DNA from: a filamentous cyanobacterium ESFC-1
Lineage (GTDB): Bacteria; Cyanobacteriota; Cyanobacteriia; Cyanobacteriales; Spirulinaceae
DNA length: 64,000 nucleotides
Reading direction: 5' to 3'
NCBI GenBank assembly: GCA_000380225.1
Contig: KB904821.1
Span: 1,152,207 to 1,216,206 of the forward strand
The position numbers and the translations under genes were made by a program. The notes under the pieces were generated by a model, which saw only the letters and a program-made list of their open reading frames with translations, searched no databases and had not been told where the DNA came from. The first letter of the stretch is position 1, and every line of letters begins with the position of its first letter. Positions 7,944 to 19,246 of the stretch are shown in pieces.

Positions 7944-10900
7944 TTAGTTGGAAAGGAGAAGTTGCGAACCGTCTTTGGTTTTAGAAACTTCAATACGCGT
8001 CGCAAATGCTTCTTTGAATTGGGGGATGTGGGTAACAGCCAGAATGCAGGCAAAATCGGGGGCGATCGCGTTAATGGCAGCAATCAGGCGATCGCACCCC
8101 TCCGCGTCTTGGGTGCCAAAGCCTTCGTCAACGATTAACATTTGCAGAGATGTACCAGATCGTTGTGCGAGTAAACGGGCTAAAGCTAGACGAATTGAGA
8201 AGTTAATGCGGAAGGCTTCTCCCCCGGAATAGGTTTCATAAGCCCTTGTACCGTTCACATCCGCGATCGCGATTTCGAGGGTATCTATTAATTTTGTATT
8301 CTTTTTAGAACTACTTTTGCTGGGTTTTTGGGTTAAGAATTGAACGTGAAATTGATTACCAGTTAAGCGGGCTAAAATTTGATTGGTTTCGGCTTCGAGT
8401 TGGGGCAAAATGTTCTCAATCATTAAGGCTTGAATGCCGTTTTTACCAAAGGCTTGCGTGAGTTCTTGATGAATGCGGTATTTTTTACGAGTTTCTTTCA
8501 AGTTTTCTTCGATTTGTTTATATTCGGTTTTGACGTTATCGAGTTGATGCAGTTGTTGTTCGCAGCGCCCTTTTTTCATGATTAAATCATCCATTTTTTG
8601 CCGTCTTTGATTGATTTGAGCGTTTAAGTTTTGGATGATTTCGCTGCGATCGGTGGTTTGGTTGAGTTGGTTTTGTAAGTCTTTTAACCGTTCTTGATAA
8701 GTGGCATAATCTGCTCGTTTGGCTTCGAGTTGTTGTTGGCTATTTTGTAGTTTTTCTTGGTAGGGAGGTAATTCTTTTTCGGCTTGTTGGAGTTGGTGAT
8801 AGCGCAGGGAATGGTGTTGAAATTGACGCAGTTCTTTTCTGAGGAAATCGTGGCGATCGCGATCGTAGCCAATTTCGCGAATTTCAGTTTCTAAACGGTC
8901 AATTTCTTGTTTTAGCGGCGATTTTGAGTTTAATTCGGTTATTTCGGCAGTTATTTTCTCAATATCGCTCTCAATTTGTGGTTTTTCTGCTTCTAGCTTT
9001 TGCTGACGGCGACGGGCATCTTCAAGTTTGGCGTTTTGGATTTCTGCCCAACGCCAGCGTTCGACTTCTCCTCGTTCGAGGGAATGGGTTTGCTCGTTAT
9101 ATTGTAAATCTCGCAGTTGTGCTTCAATATTCTGCAATTCGGCGTTACAATCAAGGGCATATTGACCCAAGCTCATTTTTTCTTGAATTTCGGCTTTTTC
9201 TTCTTGAATTTCTTGCAGTCGCTCTTGTTTTTCGCAGCTATTTTCCAGCCAAGCATCGAGTTGACCTCTTTCTTGCCGTAAATTGTCGTAGGGTTGTAAT
9301 TGCTGCGAAATTTCTTGAGATTCTTGCTGTAAATCCTGTAATTCTCGCTCGCAAGTTGCCATTTGTTCGCGAATTGTCCAGATGTTGTGTTCTGTGGTTT
9401 CGTGGCTGTTTTTAGTTTTCTCGATGACATGGTTGCGGTAATGTTCGTCGAGGGGGCGATCGCACAACGGACAAACCGCATCTTGTTTTTGCAGTAAGGT
9501 CAGTTTTTGTTTAAGTTCTTCGATTTGATTTTCGTAGGTACGCTGATTTTCTTGCAATCGTTCCCGAAAATGCAGTCTTTCTCGTTCTTTTTCTTGTAAG
9601 CGGTTTTGATAGACTTTGCAGTTATCGAGTTGACGAATTTGAGCGTCTACATCGAGGATTTTTTGTCGTCGTTGGGAAAAATCGCTTAAGTCTTCTTGAT
9701 ACTGGGTTTCGGTGCGATCGAGTTCGTCAATTTTAGCCATCAGTTGAGCGCGAGTGCGATCGATTTCGCGCTGGAGTTCGTTTTGGCGTTTCTGTAGGGG
9801 GGAAACTTGCAGTTGGATGTTATCAAGGCGCTGTAGGCGATCGCGTGCGGCTTGGAGTTTTTGCAGGGCTGCGGCTACATTTGAGGCACTATTGAGGAGT
9901 TCTTGGTTTTCGGCTTCTTGTTGCAAAAGACGCGATCGCCGATCTTGGTTTTGGTGGAGTTTTAAGTTTAATTGATTGAGTTTTTGGTTGAGTTGTTGTT
10001 CGAGTTGGTGGCGTTTTTGTTGGGTGTCTCGTTCGATTTGAAACTTTTTGCCCAGGCTTTCTTCTTCTTCTTGCCACTGTAACCCTTGTTGATAGGCTTG
10101 GGTGATTTCTGGGGCTTGCTGGATTAGTTGTTGCAGTTGCGAAATTTGGCTTTCGAGGTGATGGACTTCTTGGGCTGCACGTTTGCCATCGTCTTCTAGA
10201 TTATGGCATTGTTGCTGTTGCCATTGGTATTGTTGCTGGAGGTTTTGGCGATCGCGATCGAGGGTTTGCAGGGATTGTAATTCTTGTCGCTGGCTTTCTT
10301 GTTGTTTTTGGTATTCTTGGAACTCCTGGTTAATCGTTTTTAAGTCTTGTTCGATTTGACTGCGGGTGTCGAGTCGTTGCGTCAGGGATTGCAGTTGAAT
10401 TTCGAGTTGTTCGGCTTTCCCTTTGTATTGTTTAGAATTATCTTTCGCTTTGGCGGCCAAATCGTCGTAACGGTCTAGATTGAGTAATTTTACTAAAACT
10501 TCCTTGCGTTTACTCGCGCTTTCGTTCATAAACTTATCGGCTTGACCTTGACGCAAATAAGCCGAATTGATAAAAGTATCGTAATCGAGTTTTAAAGTTT
10601 GCTCGATATATTTTTGGGTTTCGCGCACCCCTTTCGCATCCAAAGATTGAAAATCCCCGGATTCAGTTTGCACCTGAAAGCTTAAGCTTTGCGATCGCCC
10701 TCTGCGACGAGTGCGGATGGTGCGATAAGTTTGGTTATTACTGATAAAAGTAAAATCAACTCGCGCATCTTTTGCCCCCGCTTTGATCGCATCTTCGTCG
10801 CTTCCAGCGCGGCTTTTCCCCCAGATTGACCAAGTAATGGCTTCGAGTAGAGACGACTTTCCTGACCCATTTGCCCCACAAACGCAAGCCGTGTGCAAGC

Positions 10901-10967
10901 CACGAAAATCTAAGGTTGCATCGCGATAACTCAGGAAGTTTTTTAAGGTCAACTGTACAGGAATCAT
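7944..10967 (-). CDS. sbcC: Exonuclease SbcC, Rad50-type ATPase
   Basis: SbcC is the SMC-like ATPase that works with the SbcD nuclease to process hairpins, palindromes and double-strand ends. The 1,007-residue protein has Walker A GANGSGKSS at 31-39, two long glutamine- and glutamate-rich coiled coils flanking a zinc hook (CPLC near residue 500), then the YSGGE signature near 913 and Walker B LIVDEGFG near 947. All parts needed for ATP hydrolysis are present. No sbcD is next to it, so the partner must be elsewhere. Neighbours are toxin-antitoxin genes downstream and a divergent metalloprotease gene 223 bases upstream. Confidence 0.95.
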   Translation of the reverse strand: MIPVQLTLKNFLSYRDATLDFRGLHTACVCGANGSGKSSLLEAITWSIWGKSRAGSDEDAIKAGAKDARVDFTFISNNQTYRTIRTRRRGRSQSLSFQVQTESGDFQSLDAKGVRETQKYIEQTLKLDYDTFINSAYLRQGQADKFMNESASKRKEVLVKLLNLDRYDDLAAKAKDNSKQYKGKAEQLEIQLQSLTQRLDTRSQIEQDLKTINQEFQEYQKQQESQRQELQSLQTLDRDRQNLQQQYQWQQQQCHNLEDDGKRAAQEVHHLESQISQLQQLIQQAPEITQAYQQGLQWQEEEESLGKKFQIERDTQQKRHQLEQQLNQKLNQLNLKLHQNQDRRSRLLQQEAENQELLNSASNVAAALQKLQAARDRLQRLDNIQLQVSPLQKRQNELQREIDRTRAQLMAKIDELDRTETQYQEDLSDFSQRRQKILDVDAQIRQLDNCKVYQNRLQEKERERLHFRERLQENQRTYENQIEELKQKLTLLQKQDAVCPLCDRPLDEHYRNHVIEKTKNSHETTEHNIWTIREQMATCERELQDLQQESQEISQQLQPYDNLRQERGQLDAWLENSCEKQERLQEIQEEKAEIQEKMSLGQYALDCNAELQNIEAQLRDLQYNEQTHSLERGEVERWRWAEIQNAKLEDARRRQQKLEAEKPQIESDIEKITAEITELNSKSPLKQEIDRLETEIREIGYDRDRHDFLRKELRQFQHHSLRYHQLQQAEKELPPYQEKLQNSQQQLEAKRADYATYQERLKDLQNQLNQTTDRSEIIQNLNAQINQRRQKMDDLIMKKGRCEQQLHQLDNVKTEYKQIEENLKETRKKYRIHQELTQAFGKNGIQALMIENILPQLEAETNQILARLTGNQFHVQFLTQKPSKSSSKKNTKLIDTLEIAIADVNGTRAYETYSGGEAFRINFSIRLALARLLAQRSGTSLQMLIVDEGFGTQDAEGCDRLIAAINAIAPDFACILAVTHIPQFKEAFATRIEVSKTKDGSQLLLSN

Positions 10968-11190
10968 TCAACTAATGGGGCTAAAGATTAAAGGGTTATT
11001 CATTTATTTGTAGCAATACATTTGCATTATTGTAAGTTTTTTGCTCAAGAAATTTTGCGATCGCGCATATTGATTTTTTAAACAACACAAAACCCTATCC
11101 TCTCAATCGAGCCAAAAGTCCCTAGAATCGGAAACGAAAGACTACACTAGATAGGAATAGAACGCGATCGCGAAAGTGACAGATTGAGAC

Positions 11191-13935
11191 ATGAATCAGC
11201 GTAAATTTTGGCTTTGCTTGCTGCTCGGATTATTTTTGTGGACTGGGTTATTTTGGGGAAAAGCGAGTCTTCCCACACCCGCGCAAAATCACCACAGCCC
11301 CACCCCCCAAGGGGCGTTACTTGCCTCTGCGCGTTCCAAATCCTTTGAGGAAACCGTCTCCGAGATGGAACACCTCGAAGGCTTATTTAGCTTGTACCGG
11401 GACAAAAGCGAAGGCAAACTTTATCTAGAGATTCAACCCGAACAACTCAATCAAAACTATCTCTGCATTATGACCCTTTCGCGGGGCATTGGAGACGGCT
11501 ACTTACTCAATGGTTTATCGTTGAATGAGTTTATCTTCCGCTTTCGCAAAGTTGAAGATCGCATTCTTTTTGAACGTCCCAATGTTAACTTTAGAGCCAG
11601 AGATAACGACGAAATCGCGGCGCGATCGCAAGCCTCCTTTAGCGACTCAGTATTATACTCCCTAGAGATTATTAGCGAAAACGCCAAAAACAACAGCTAT
11701 CTCATCGATTTAAGCGAAATTTTCCTGTCTGGAGAAGACTTGCCCGGTTTAACCGCCTCTCTCCCCTTCCTCCTCGGTGCAACCTATAGCCTCGACTCCG
11801 ACAAAACCTACTTCAACGAAGCCCAAGTTTTCCCGCAAAACGTCGAAATTGAAACCACCTACGGCTACGAAGCCAAAGGCAGCGAAGCCCTATTCGCCAA
11901 TTTACCCACCTTACCCGACTCTCGCGCCTTTAACCTCTCCGTACACTACAGCATGGTCGCCCTACCGGAAAATAACGGCTATATCCCCCGATTAGCTGAC
12001 GAACGAGTAGGCTACTTCCTCACCGCTTATCAAGACCTTTCCCCCAACAACAACCCCGACAACTTTATCCGTTATATCAATCGCTGGCATCTCGAACCCA
12101 GTGACCCCAACGCCGAACTTTCTCCCCCCAAAGAACCCATCGTCTTCTGGATCGAAAACACCGTCCCATTAGAGTACCGAGAAGCCGTCAAATCAGGGAT
12201 TTTGATGTGGAATAAAGCCTTTGAACAAGCAGGCTTTAAAAACGCCCTAGAAGCCCGGCAAATGCCCGATGATGCCGATTGGCAACCCGCCGATGCCCGT
12301 TACAACACCATTCGCTGGTCCAGTTCTCTGAGTTCGGCTTTCCTAGGCATTGGCCCCTCCCACGTTAACCCCCTCACCGGCCAAATTCTCGATGCAGACA
12401 TCGTGATTGATGCCAATGTGGTGCGCTGGGCCCGAGGCAATTACGAAGCCCTCGAAGAAAATCGCCCGCAAACCAACGCCACATCCCAGCTTTGTCACGA
12501 AAATCTGGAAATCCCGGCAATCGGGGCAATGATGACCGAAACGCCAGAAACCGCCAATTTACCGCCCTTTTTAAATCAACTGGCTGTCGAACAGGATTTA
12601 TGTTTTGGCTTGGGGGCAAAACAGCAAATTAGCGTCGGGGCTTTGGGGATGTCTCTCTTGCCTCAAACCGATGGAGTCGGAAATGTAGAGGAATATATCG
12701 GTCAGTTTTTACATTACCTCATCGCCCACGAAGTCGGTCACACCTTGGGTTTGCGGCACAACTTCCACGGCAGTACCCTCCATCATCCCGACAACCTCAA
12801 CGATCGCGCCCTCACCCGCAGCCAAGGCATGGTAAGCTCGGTCATGGATTATGTCGCGGTGAATCTCGCGTCTCCGGGTCAGACCCAAGGAGATTATTAT
12901 CCCGTTGTAGTGGGGCCTTATGACCAGTGGGCGATTGAATACGGTTATACTCCTAGTGACGCAATGTTCCCCGAAGCCGAAAATCGCTTACTCGAAAGGA
13001 TTGCAGCGCGATCGCCCGAACCAGAATTAGCCTATGCCACCGATGAAGATATACGGGGCTTCCACGACCCAGAGGTGAACGTTTTTGACCTTAGTGGCGA
13101 CATTCTACAATATGCCCAACTGCAAATGGACAATGCCCGTTTGATGTGGGAAACCCTCGAAAAACGCTATCCCGTCACGGGAGATTCCTACAGCGAAATG
13201 CGGGGCAAGTTTACGACAATTTTTAACTATTATTTCCGTCAGGCGTTGTTATTATCCAATTATGTTGGCGGTCAATCCTTTAATCGTTCTCGTCCTGGCG
13301 ATCCCCGTTTACCCTTTGAACCCGTATCTGCAACCCAACAACGAGAAGCCCTCGAAGCCCTACAAAAGTACGTTTTTGCCCAAGATGCCTTTGGCTTTTC
13401 CCCGGATTTACTCAACCGTCTAGCCCCCTCTCGCTGGAATCACTGGGGACAATCCCCCGGAAGTCGGGCAGATTACCCGATTCTCGATCGCGTCTTTTTC
13501 GTCCAAAGTCGAATTTTGCGATCGCTTCTAGCTGATAGTCGTCTCAATCGCTTGCGGGAATTAGAACTCAAAAGCAATCCCGACGAAGCCCTCACCCTCC
13601 CCGAACTGTTTGAAACCCTAGAATTAGCCGTTTGGACGGAAATTTGGCAACCCGACCGGGATAATCTCAATATTTCCAGCTTTCGCCGCGCCTTACAGCG
13701 AGAACACCTGGATTTACTCACCCGCATGACCCTCCGACGTTCCCGCGTCCCCGAAGATGCGCGGACTTTGGCTTGGTATCAACTCAACGAACTCGCAGAC
13801 CGTTTAGACGCGATGTTAGCTCGCTTTGGGGATGATGTCGATCTCTATACCAAAGCCCATTTAGCCGAAAGTCGCGATCGTATTCTCAAAGCCCTCGACG
13901 CACCCATTCAGTCCAAACAGAATAAGAAAGGATGA
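11191..13935 (+). CDS. Secreted zinc-dependent metalloprotease (DUF4953/DUF5117 type)
   Basis: A 914-residue protein with an N-terminal signal peptide or anchor (hydrophobic FWLCLLLGLFLWTGLFW) and a zincin motif HEVGHTLGLRH at 513-523, with two metal histidines, the catalytic glutamate and the extended third ligand. The segment IRFIRYINRWHLEP-like region and the VFWIENTVP stretch before it are typical of the DUF5117/DUF4953 metalloproteases. It probably cleaves proteins in the periplasm or outside the cell; the substrate is unknown. The gene stands alone, divergent from sbcC. A 12-bp palindrome follows the stop. Confidence 0.85.
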   Translation: MNQRKFWLCLLLGLFLWTGLFWGKASLPTPAQNHHSPTPQGALLASARSKSFEETVSEMEHLEGLFSLYRDKSEGKLYLEIQPEQLNQNYLCIMTLSRGIGDGYLLNGLSLNEFIFRFRKVEDRILFERPNVNFRARDNDEIAARSQASFSDSVLYSLEIISENAKNNSYLIDLSEIFLSGEDLPGLTASLPFLLGATYSLDSDKTYFNEAQVFPQNVEIETTYGYEAKGSEALFANLPTLPDSRAFNLSVHYSMVALPENNGYIPRLADERVGYFLTAYQDLSPNNNPDNFIRYINRWHLEPSDPNAELSPPKEPIVFWIENTVPLEYREAVKSGILMWNKAFEQAGFKNALEARQMPDDADWQPADARYNTIRWSSSLSSAFLGIGPSHVNPLTGQILDADIVIDANVVRWARGNYEALEENRPQTNATSQLCHENLEIPAIGAMMTETPETANLPPFLNQLAVEQDLCFGLGAKQQISVGALGMSLLPQTDGVGNVEEYIGQFLHYLIAHEVGHTLGLRHNFHGSTLHHPDNLNDRALTRSQGMVSSVMDYVAVNLASPGQTQGDYYPVVVGPYDQWAIEYGYTPSDAMFPEAENRLLERIAARSPEPELAYATDEDIRGFHDPEVNVFDLSGDILQYAQLQMDNARLMWETLEKRYPVTGDSYSEMRGKFTTIFNYYFRQALLLSNYVGGQSFNRSRPGDPRLPFEPVSATQQREALEALQKYVFAQDAFGFSPDLLNRLAPSRWNHWGQSPGSRADYPILDRVFFVQSRILRSLLADSRLNRLRELELKSNPDEALTLPELFETLELAVWTEIWQPDRDNLNISSFRRALQREHLDLLTRMTLRRSRVPEDARTLAWYQLNELADRLDAMLARFGDDVDLYTKAHLAESRDRILKALDAPIQSKQNKKG

Positions 13936-14024
13936 ATGATGAAACCCAACACAGCCTCATTAACGTTAGGTACAAACGACCAATAACCAATGACAAAAAA
14001 CAGTAGGCCCTTGTAGAACGAAGT

Positions 14025-14057
14025 GAAACCCAACAAAACCCCACCTTGTTGGGTTTC
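14025..14057. repeat. Palindromic element after the metalloprotease
   Basis: GAAACCCAACAA (14025-14036) and TTGTTGGGTTTC (14046-14057) are exact inverted repeats of 12 bases with a 9-base loop. The flanks (GTAGAACG and CAACCCAACCTAC) also resemble the common GTTGGGTTTC palindromes of cyanobacteria. It may end transcription of the metalloprotease gene. Confidence 0.65.
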
Positions 14058-14105
14058 GTCACCTCAACCCAACCTACGCACAACTGATACTAATATTGGG
14101 TACAA

Positions 14106-14429
14106 ATGACACAACTTTTACCCGTTCAAAATAAAACAGAAGTTATCGAACGCTTACAAAAACATCAAACCGATTTACAACAATTGGGTGTAAAGCGTTG
14201 TGGTTTATTCGGATCGTTTGTGCGAGAAAAGATTAACTCTCAAAGCGATGTTGATATCCTAATTGGTTTCAATCCCGACCAAAAAACCTTTGATAATTTT
14301 ATGAATTTATGCTTTTTCCTAGAAGACATTTTAGGGCGATCTGTGGATGTTGTTACCCCTGAATCCTTAAGTCCTTATATCGGCCCGCGTATCCTCTCAG
14401 AAGTTGAAGATGTCTTTATCTGCGCGTGA
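14106..14429 (+). CDS. mntA: MntA-type nucleotidyltransferase antitoxin
   Basis: A 107-residue minimal nucleotidyltransferase with GSFVRE at 36-41 and the metal-binding pair D48/D50 in SDVDILI. In MntA/HepT systems, this enzyme AMPylates the HEPN toxin and so blocks it. It overlaps the downstream hepT gene by 20 bases (counting from ATG 14410), a normal arrangement. Both key motifs are intact, so the module looks functional. Confidence 0.9.
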   Translation: MTQLLPVQNKTEVIERLQKHQTDLQQLGVKRCGLFGSFVREKINSQSDVDILIGFNPDQKTFDNFMNLCFFLEDILGRSVDVVTPESLSPYIGPRILSEVEDVFICA

Positions 14430-14754
14430 ATATCTCCAGCATATTCTCGATGAAACTCGTTATATTATTGAGCATTCTCAGGGATTAAGTCAGGAAGATT
14501 TTGTGACGAATGAAACCTTAAAACGGGCTTTTCTTCGTAGTTTGGAAGTAATGGGTGAAGCGGTTAAAAATTTGCCGCCAGATTTTCGAGAGAAATATTC
14601 GACAATTCAGTGGCGATTAATTGCCGGAATGAGAGACCGTTTGATTCATAATTATTTTGGCGTTGATTATGATATTGTTTGGGACACGGTAATTCATAAA
14701 GTCCCTATGCTTGACCGAGAAATTCGTCGCATTATGATTGAGGAAGATTGTTAA
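14410..14754 (+). CDS. hepT: HepT-type HEPN ribonuclease toxin (DUF86)
   Basis: A 114-residue HEPN protein starting MSLSAREYLQHIL at ATG 14410; a TTG two codons earlier (14404) is also open. The catalytic motif RDRLIHNY (R75, H80, and a tyrosine two residues on) is present; in this family R and H cut RNA and the tyrosine is the AMPylation site used by MntA. It follows mntA with overlap. Upstream and downstream are palindromic repeats, consistent with horizontal movement of the pair. Confidence 0.9.
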   Translation: MSLSAREYLQHILDETRYIIEHSQGLSQEDFVTNETLKRAFLRSLEVMGEAVKNLPPDFREKYSTIQWRLIAGMRDRLIHNYFGVDYDIVWDTVIHKVPMLDREIRRIMIEEDC

Positions 14755-14779
14755 AAAATCGCGAAATTAACTGAGGTTT

Positions 14780-14813
14780 AGAACCCCGGCAACTTTCGCG
14801 AAACCGGGGTTCT
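14780..14813. repeat. GC-rich hairpin between hepT and acs
   Basis: AGAACCCCGG (14780-14789) and CCGGGGTTCT (14804-14813) form a perfect 10-bp stem. The same arm sequence (CCGGGGTTCT) occurs in the small palindromic elements at 20544-20668 and 49691-49817 and, in part, near 44943-45010. It lies between convergent genes, so it may be a two-way terminator, or a core fragment of that element. Confidence 0.6.
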
Positions 14814-14825
14814 GGGGGGAGTTAA

Positions 14826-16796
<1,971 letters not shown>

Positions 16797-16887
16797 CTGT
16801 TATCTTGGCTACAAGTCTGTATCAATCACGATAATGTTTTCTGCGTCGCGATCGCTCTAGATGTTTGCTTTTCTTTAAGCTTTGGGG

Positions 16888-16967
16888 CAATGAACAATGA
16901 ACAATGAACAATGAACAATGAACAATGAACAATGAACAATGAACAATGAACAATGAACAATGAACAA
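16888..16967. repeat. Heptamer tandem repeat (CAATGAA), about 11 units
   Basis: An almost perfect array of the 7-base unit CAATGAA fills the space between the divergent acs and Uma2 genes. Similar arrays with related units occur at many gene borders in this window. Confidence 0.9.
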
Positions 16968-17053
16968 CGGTAGAACCAATCACCCATTACTCATTGAACA
17001 AGTGGTGAGAAATTGGATGGTAACGCACAACTAACAACCAATCCACTTTTTAA

Positions 17054-17632
17054 ATGCTGATGAGTCCTGTTACCCTTGATATTCGCACTCTCAACCTTAG
17101 CGATGAGCAGTTTTATCAACTCTGCTTGCAGAATCGCGATCGCCGCCTCGAACGTAATGGTAACGGAGATTTGATTATTATGCCGCCTGCGGGGGATGAA
17201 ACGAGTAATCGCAATGCGACTCTGATTGCTTTGTTGTGGCTGTGGAATAATCGGGAAAATCGGGGGATTGTGTTTGAGTCGTCTGCTGGATTTATTTTAG
17301 CGAATGGTGCGACGCGATCGCCCGATGTGGCTTGGATTCCCCTCTCGAAATGGCAGCAAGTCCCCACCGAACAACGACAGCGCTTTGCCCACATTTGCCC
17401 CGATTTTATCATTGAGTTGCGATCGCCCAGTGACAATCTCAATACCCTACAGGAAAAGATGCGGGAATATTGCGAGAATGGGACGCAATTAGGCTGGTTG
17501 ATTAACCGTCAAAATCGCCAAGTGGAAATTTATCGACCCGGACAAGATGTAGAAACTCTAGACAATCCCACCACCTTATCAGGAGAGAATGTTCTTCCTG
17601 GCTTTAGCTTGGAATTAGAACGGATTTGGTGA
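17054..17632 (+). CDS. Uma2 family endonuclease (DUF820)
   Basis: Uma2/DUF820 proteins are abundant in cyanobacteria and have a PD-(D/E)XK nuclease-like fold; their role is not settled. The 192-residue protein shows the family motifs: GDLIIMPPAGDETS near 39-52, RSPDVAWIP (acidic residue of the core) and DFIIELRSPSD with the E-x-R/K position, then the C-terminal LGWLINRQNRQVEIYRP. Translation could start at ATG 17054 or 17060. It precedes a lone tnpB element in the same direction. Confidence 0.88.
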   Translation: MLMSPVTLDIRTLNLSDEQFYQLCLQNRDRRLERNGNGDLIIMPPAGDETSNRNATLIALLWLWNNRENRGIVFESSAGFILANGATRSPDVAWIPLSKWQQVPTEQRQRFAHICPDFIIELRSPSDNLNTLQEKMREYCENGTQLGWLINRQNRQVEIYRPGQDVETLDNPTTLSGENVLPGFSLELERIW

Positions 17633-17723
17633 GCAATGGATTATCAATAAATTTTGGGTCTAAGACCTGTCCCTGTAAGGGCGACTTTATGTTATGTTAC
17701 TTGGCATAACGACTCATGTTACC

Positions 17724-19091
17724 ATGCAGGTTTTGGAGTTCAAGGTCAAAGGAAAACCGAGCCAATATCAAGCCATCGACGAGGCGATTCGCACAGCACA
17801 GTTTATCCGTAACAAGTGCCTACGGTACTGGATGGACAATGAAGGGGTTAACAAATACGACCTTAATAAACACTGTCGGGTCTTAGCTCAAGAGTTCCCC
17901 TTTGCTAACAAACTCAACTCCCAAGCTCGACAATCCTCTGCCGAACGTGCATGGTCGGCAATTGCTCGATTCTTTGATAATTGCAAAAAGGCGATTCCGG
18001 GTAAGAAGCGTCGAGACCCCCTTCGGGTTCGGCAGTTCCTTCAAGTCGGGGAACCCGCCCAACGGACTGCACTCACCGCGCCGCCGAAAGCGTCGAGACC
18101 CCGCGCCGCCGACAGGCGCAAGGGAATGCTCGACAAGACAGGCGCACCTTGTAGCTCGGCAAGACAGGGATATCCAAGGTTTAAGAAAAATTGCCGTTCG
18201 GTTGAATATAAGACGAGTGGCTGGAAACTCCACGACCCTAAACACATTTCGTTTACCGATAAAAATCATATCGGTAGGCTTAAATTAGTGGGAACGTGGG
18301 ACTTGGCGTTTTACCCGATTGAATCTATCAAACGGGTGCGCTTAATTCGTCGTGCAGATGGCTATTATTGCCAGTTTTGCCTTAATGTTGAAGTCAAAGT
18401 AGACGCTCAACCCACAGGTAAAGCGATTGGGTTAGACGTGGGACTCAAGGAGTTCTATACCGACTCTAGTGGAACTACAGAACCCAATCCTCGGTTTTAC
18501 CGACAGAACGAGAAACGACTGAGGTTTCATCAACGCCGTGCTTCTCGCAAAAAGAAAGGCTCATCCAACCGGAAGAAAGCCATTAATCGACTCGGACGAG
18601 TACACCTCAAAATAAGTAGGCAGCGGGTCGAACACGCAAAAAGAGTTGCGCGTTCCGTCATCCAATCTAACGATGTGGTCGCCTACGAAGATTTGAGGAT
18701 TAAAAACTTAGTCAAGAATCACTGTCTCGCCAAGTCAATTAATGATGCGGGTTGGTATCAATTCAGGAAATGGTTAGAGTATTTTGGGCGTAAGTTTGGC
18801 AGGGTAACTGTCGCAGTTAACCCGGCTTACACCACTCAACAATGCTCCCATTGCGGCACAATCGTCAAAAAATCCCTATCTACCCGCACCCACGTTTGTC
18901 GTTGTGGTTGCGTGTTAGATAGGGATTGGAATGCTGCGATTAACATCCTAAAAAGCGCCTTGAGTACCGTAGGGCATACGGGAACTTGGGTCACAGACCC
19001 GAACGCTTCGGGAGATTTGACCGCTACTGAGGTTGGAGCAATCCTGTCTCAGCAAGTCGATTCTATGAACGAAGAATCCCCGCACCTTTAG
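17724..19091 (+). CDS. tnpB: Lone TnpB (IS1341-type) with an in-frame insertion
   Basis: A TnpB nuclease without a transposase gene nearby. The ATG at 17724 (MQVLEFKVKGKPSQY) is the family start; a longer frame from 17694 is open but not typical. RuvC residues are D238 (GLDVGLKEF), E322 (YEDLRI) and D401 (DRDWNAAIN), with zinc-ribbon CSHC and CRCGC. The protein carries 53 extra residues at about 96-148, encoded by a 159-bp repeat-rich insertion, between PGKK and GYPRFKKN, which are contiguous in normal relatives. The frame is kept. Whether the enzyme tolerates the extra segment is unknown. The stop codon lies within the right-end hairpin. Confidence 0.9.
   Translation: MQVLEFKVKGKPSQYQAIDEAIRTAQFIRNKCLRYWMDNEGVNKYDLNKHCRVLAQEFPFANKLNSQARQSSAERAWSAIARFFDNCKKAIPGKKRRDPLRVRQFLQVGEPAQRTALTAPPKASRPRAADRRKGMLDKTGAPCSSARQGYPRFKKNCRSVEYKTSGWKLHDPKHISFTDKNHIGRLKLVGTWDLAFYPIESIKRVRLIRRADGYYCQFCLNVEVKVDAQPTGKAIGLDVGLKEFYTDSSGTTEPNPRFYRQNEKRLRFHQRRASRKKKGSSNRKKAINRLGRVHLKISRQRVEHAKRVARSVIQSNDVVAYEDLRIKNLVKNHCLAKSINDAGWYQFRKWLEYFGRKFGRVTVAVNPAYTTQQCSHCGTIVKKSLSTRTHVCRCGCVLDRDWNAAINILKSALSTVGHTGTWVTDPNASGDLTATEVGAILSQQVDSMNEESPHL
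18009..18167. repeat. Dispersed-repeat insertion inside tnpB
   Basis: This 159-base stretch separates two halves of a normally continuous TnpB motif. It contains AAGCGTCGAGACCCC twice (from 18006 and 18088), and its reverse complement shares a near-identical 28-base stretch (one mismatch) with 31229-31256 and the GGGGTCTCGACGC core with the triple repeat at 31257-31331. It is GC-rich, unlike the surrounding tnpB. Confidence 0.85.
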
Positions 19092-19108
19092 GTCGGGGAG
19101 TGTCAACC
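19078..19108 (+). ncRNA. Right end of the lone tnpB element (omega RNA tail)
   Basis: CCCCG...GGTCGGGG folds into a stem over the tnpB stop, preceded by GAACGAAGAAT and followed by AGTGTCAAC. The same arrangement ends IS605-group elements in cyanobacteria and recurs in the relic at 31366-31497. The element ends about 140 bases before ndhH. Confidence 0.65.
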
Positions 19109-19246
19109 CCTCTTTATCTTTATAATAAAGAAGACGAGGCGTAACAAAAGTAAATACAGCGCCAACGAACTGTAACATCTAGCATATAGACGCAAAGCGT
19201 TTCTTTAGAAAAACTCTAAAAAACCTCAAAGAGAAATTACCAAGCT

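Noticed and set aside
17640-17723. A TnpA gene or complete IS605 for the lone tnpB
   Set aside because: The space between the Uma2 gene and tnpB is under 100 bases and codes for no HUH transposase.
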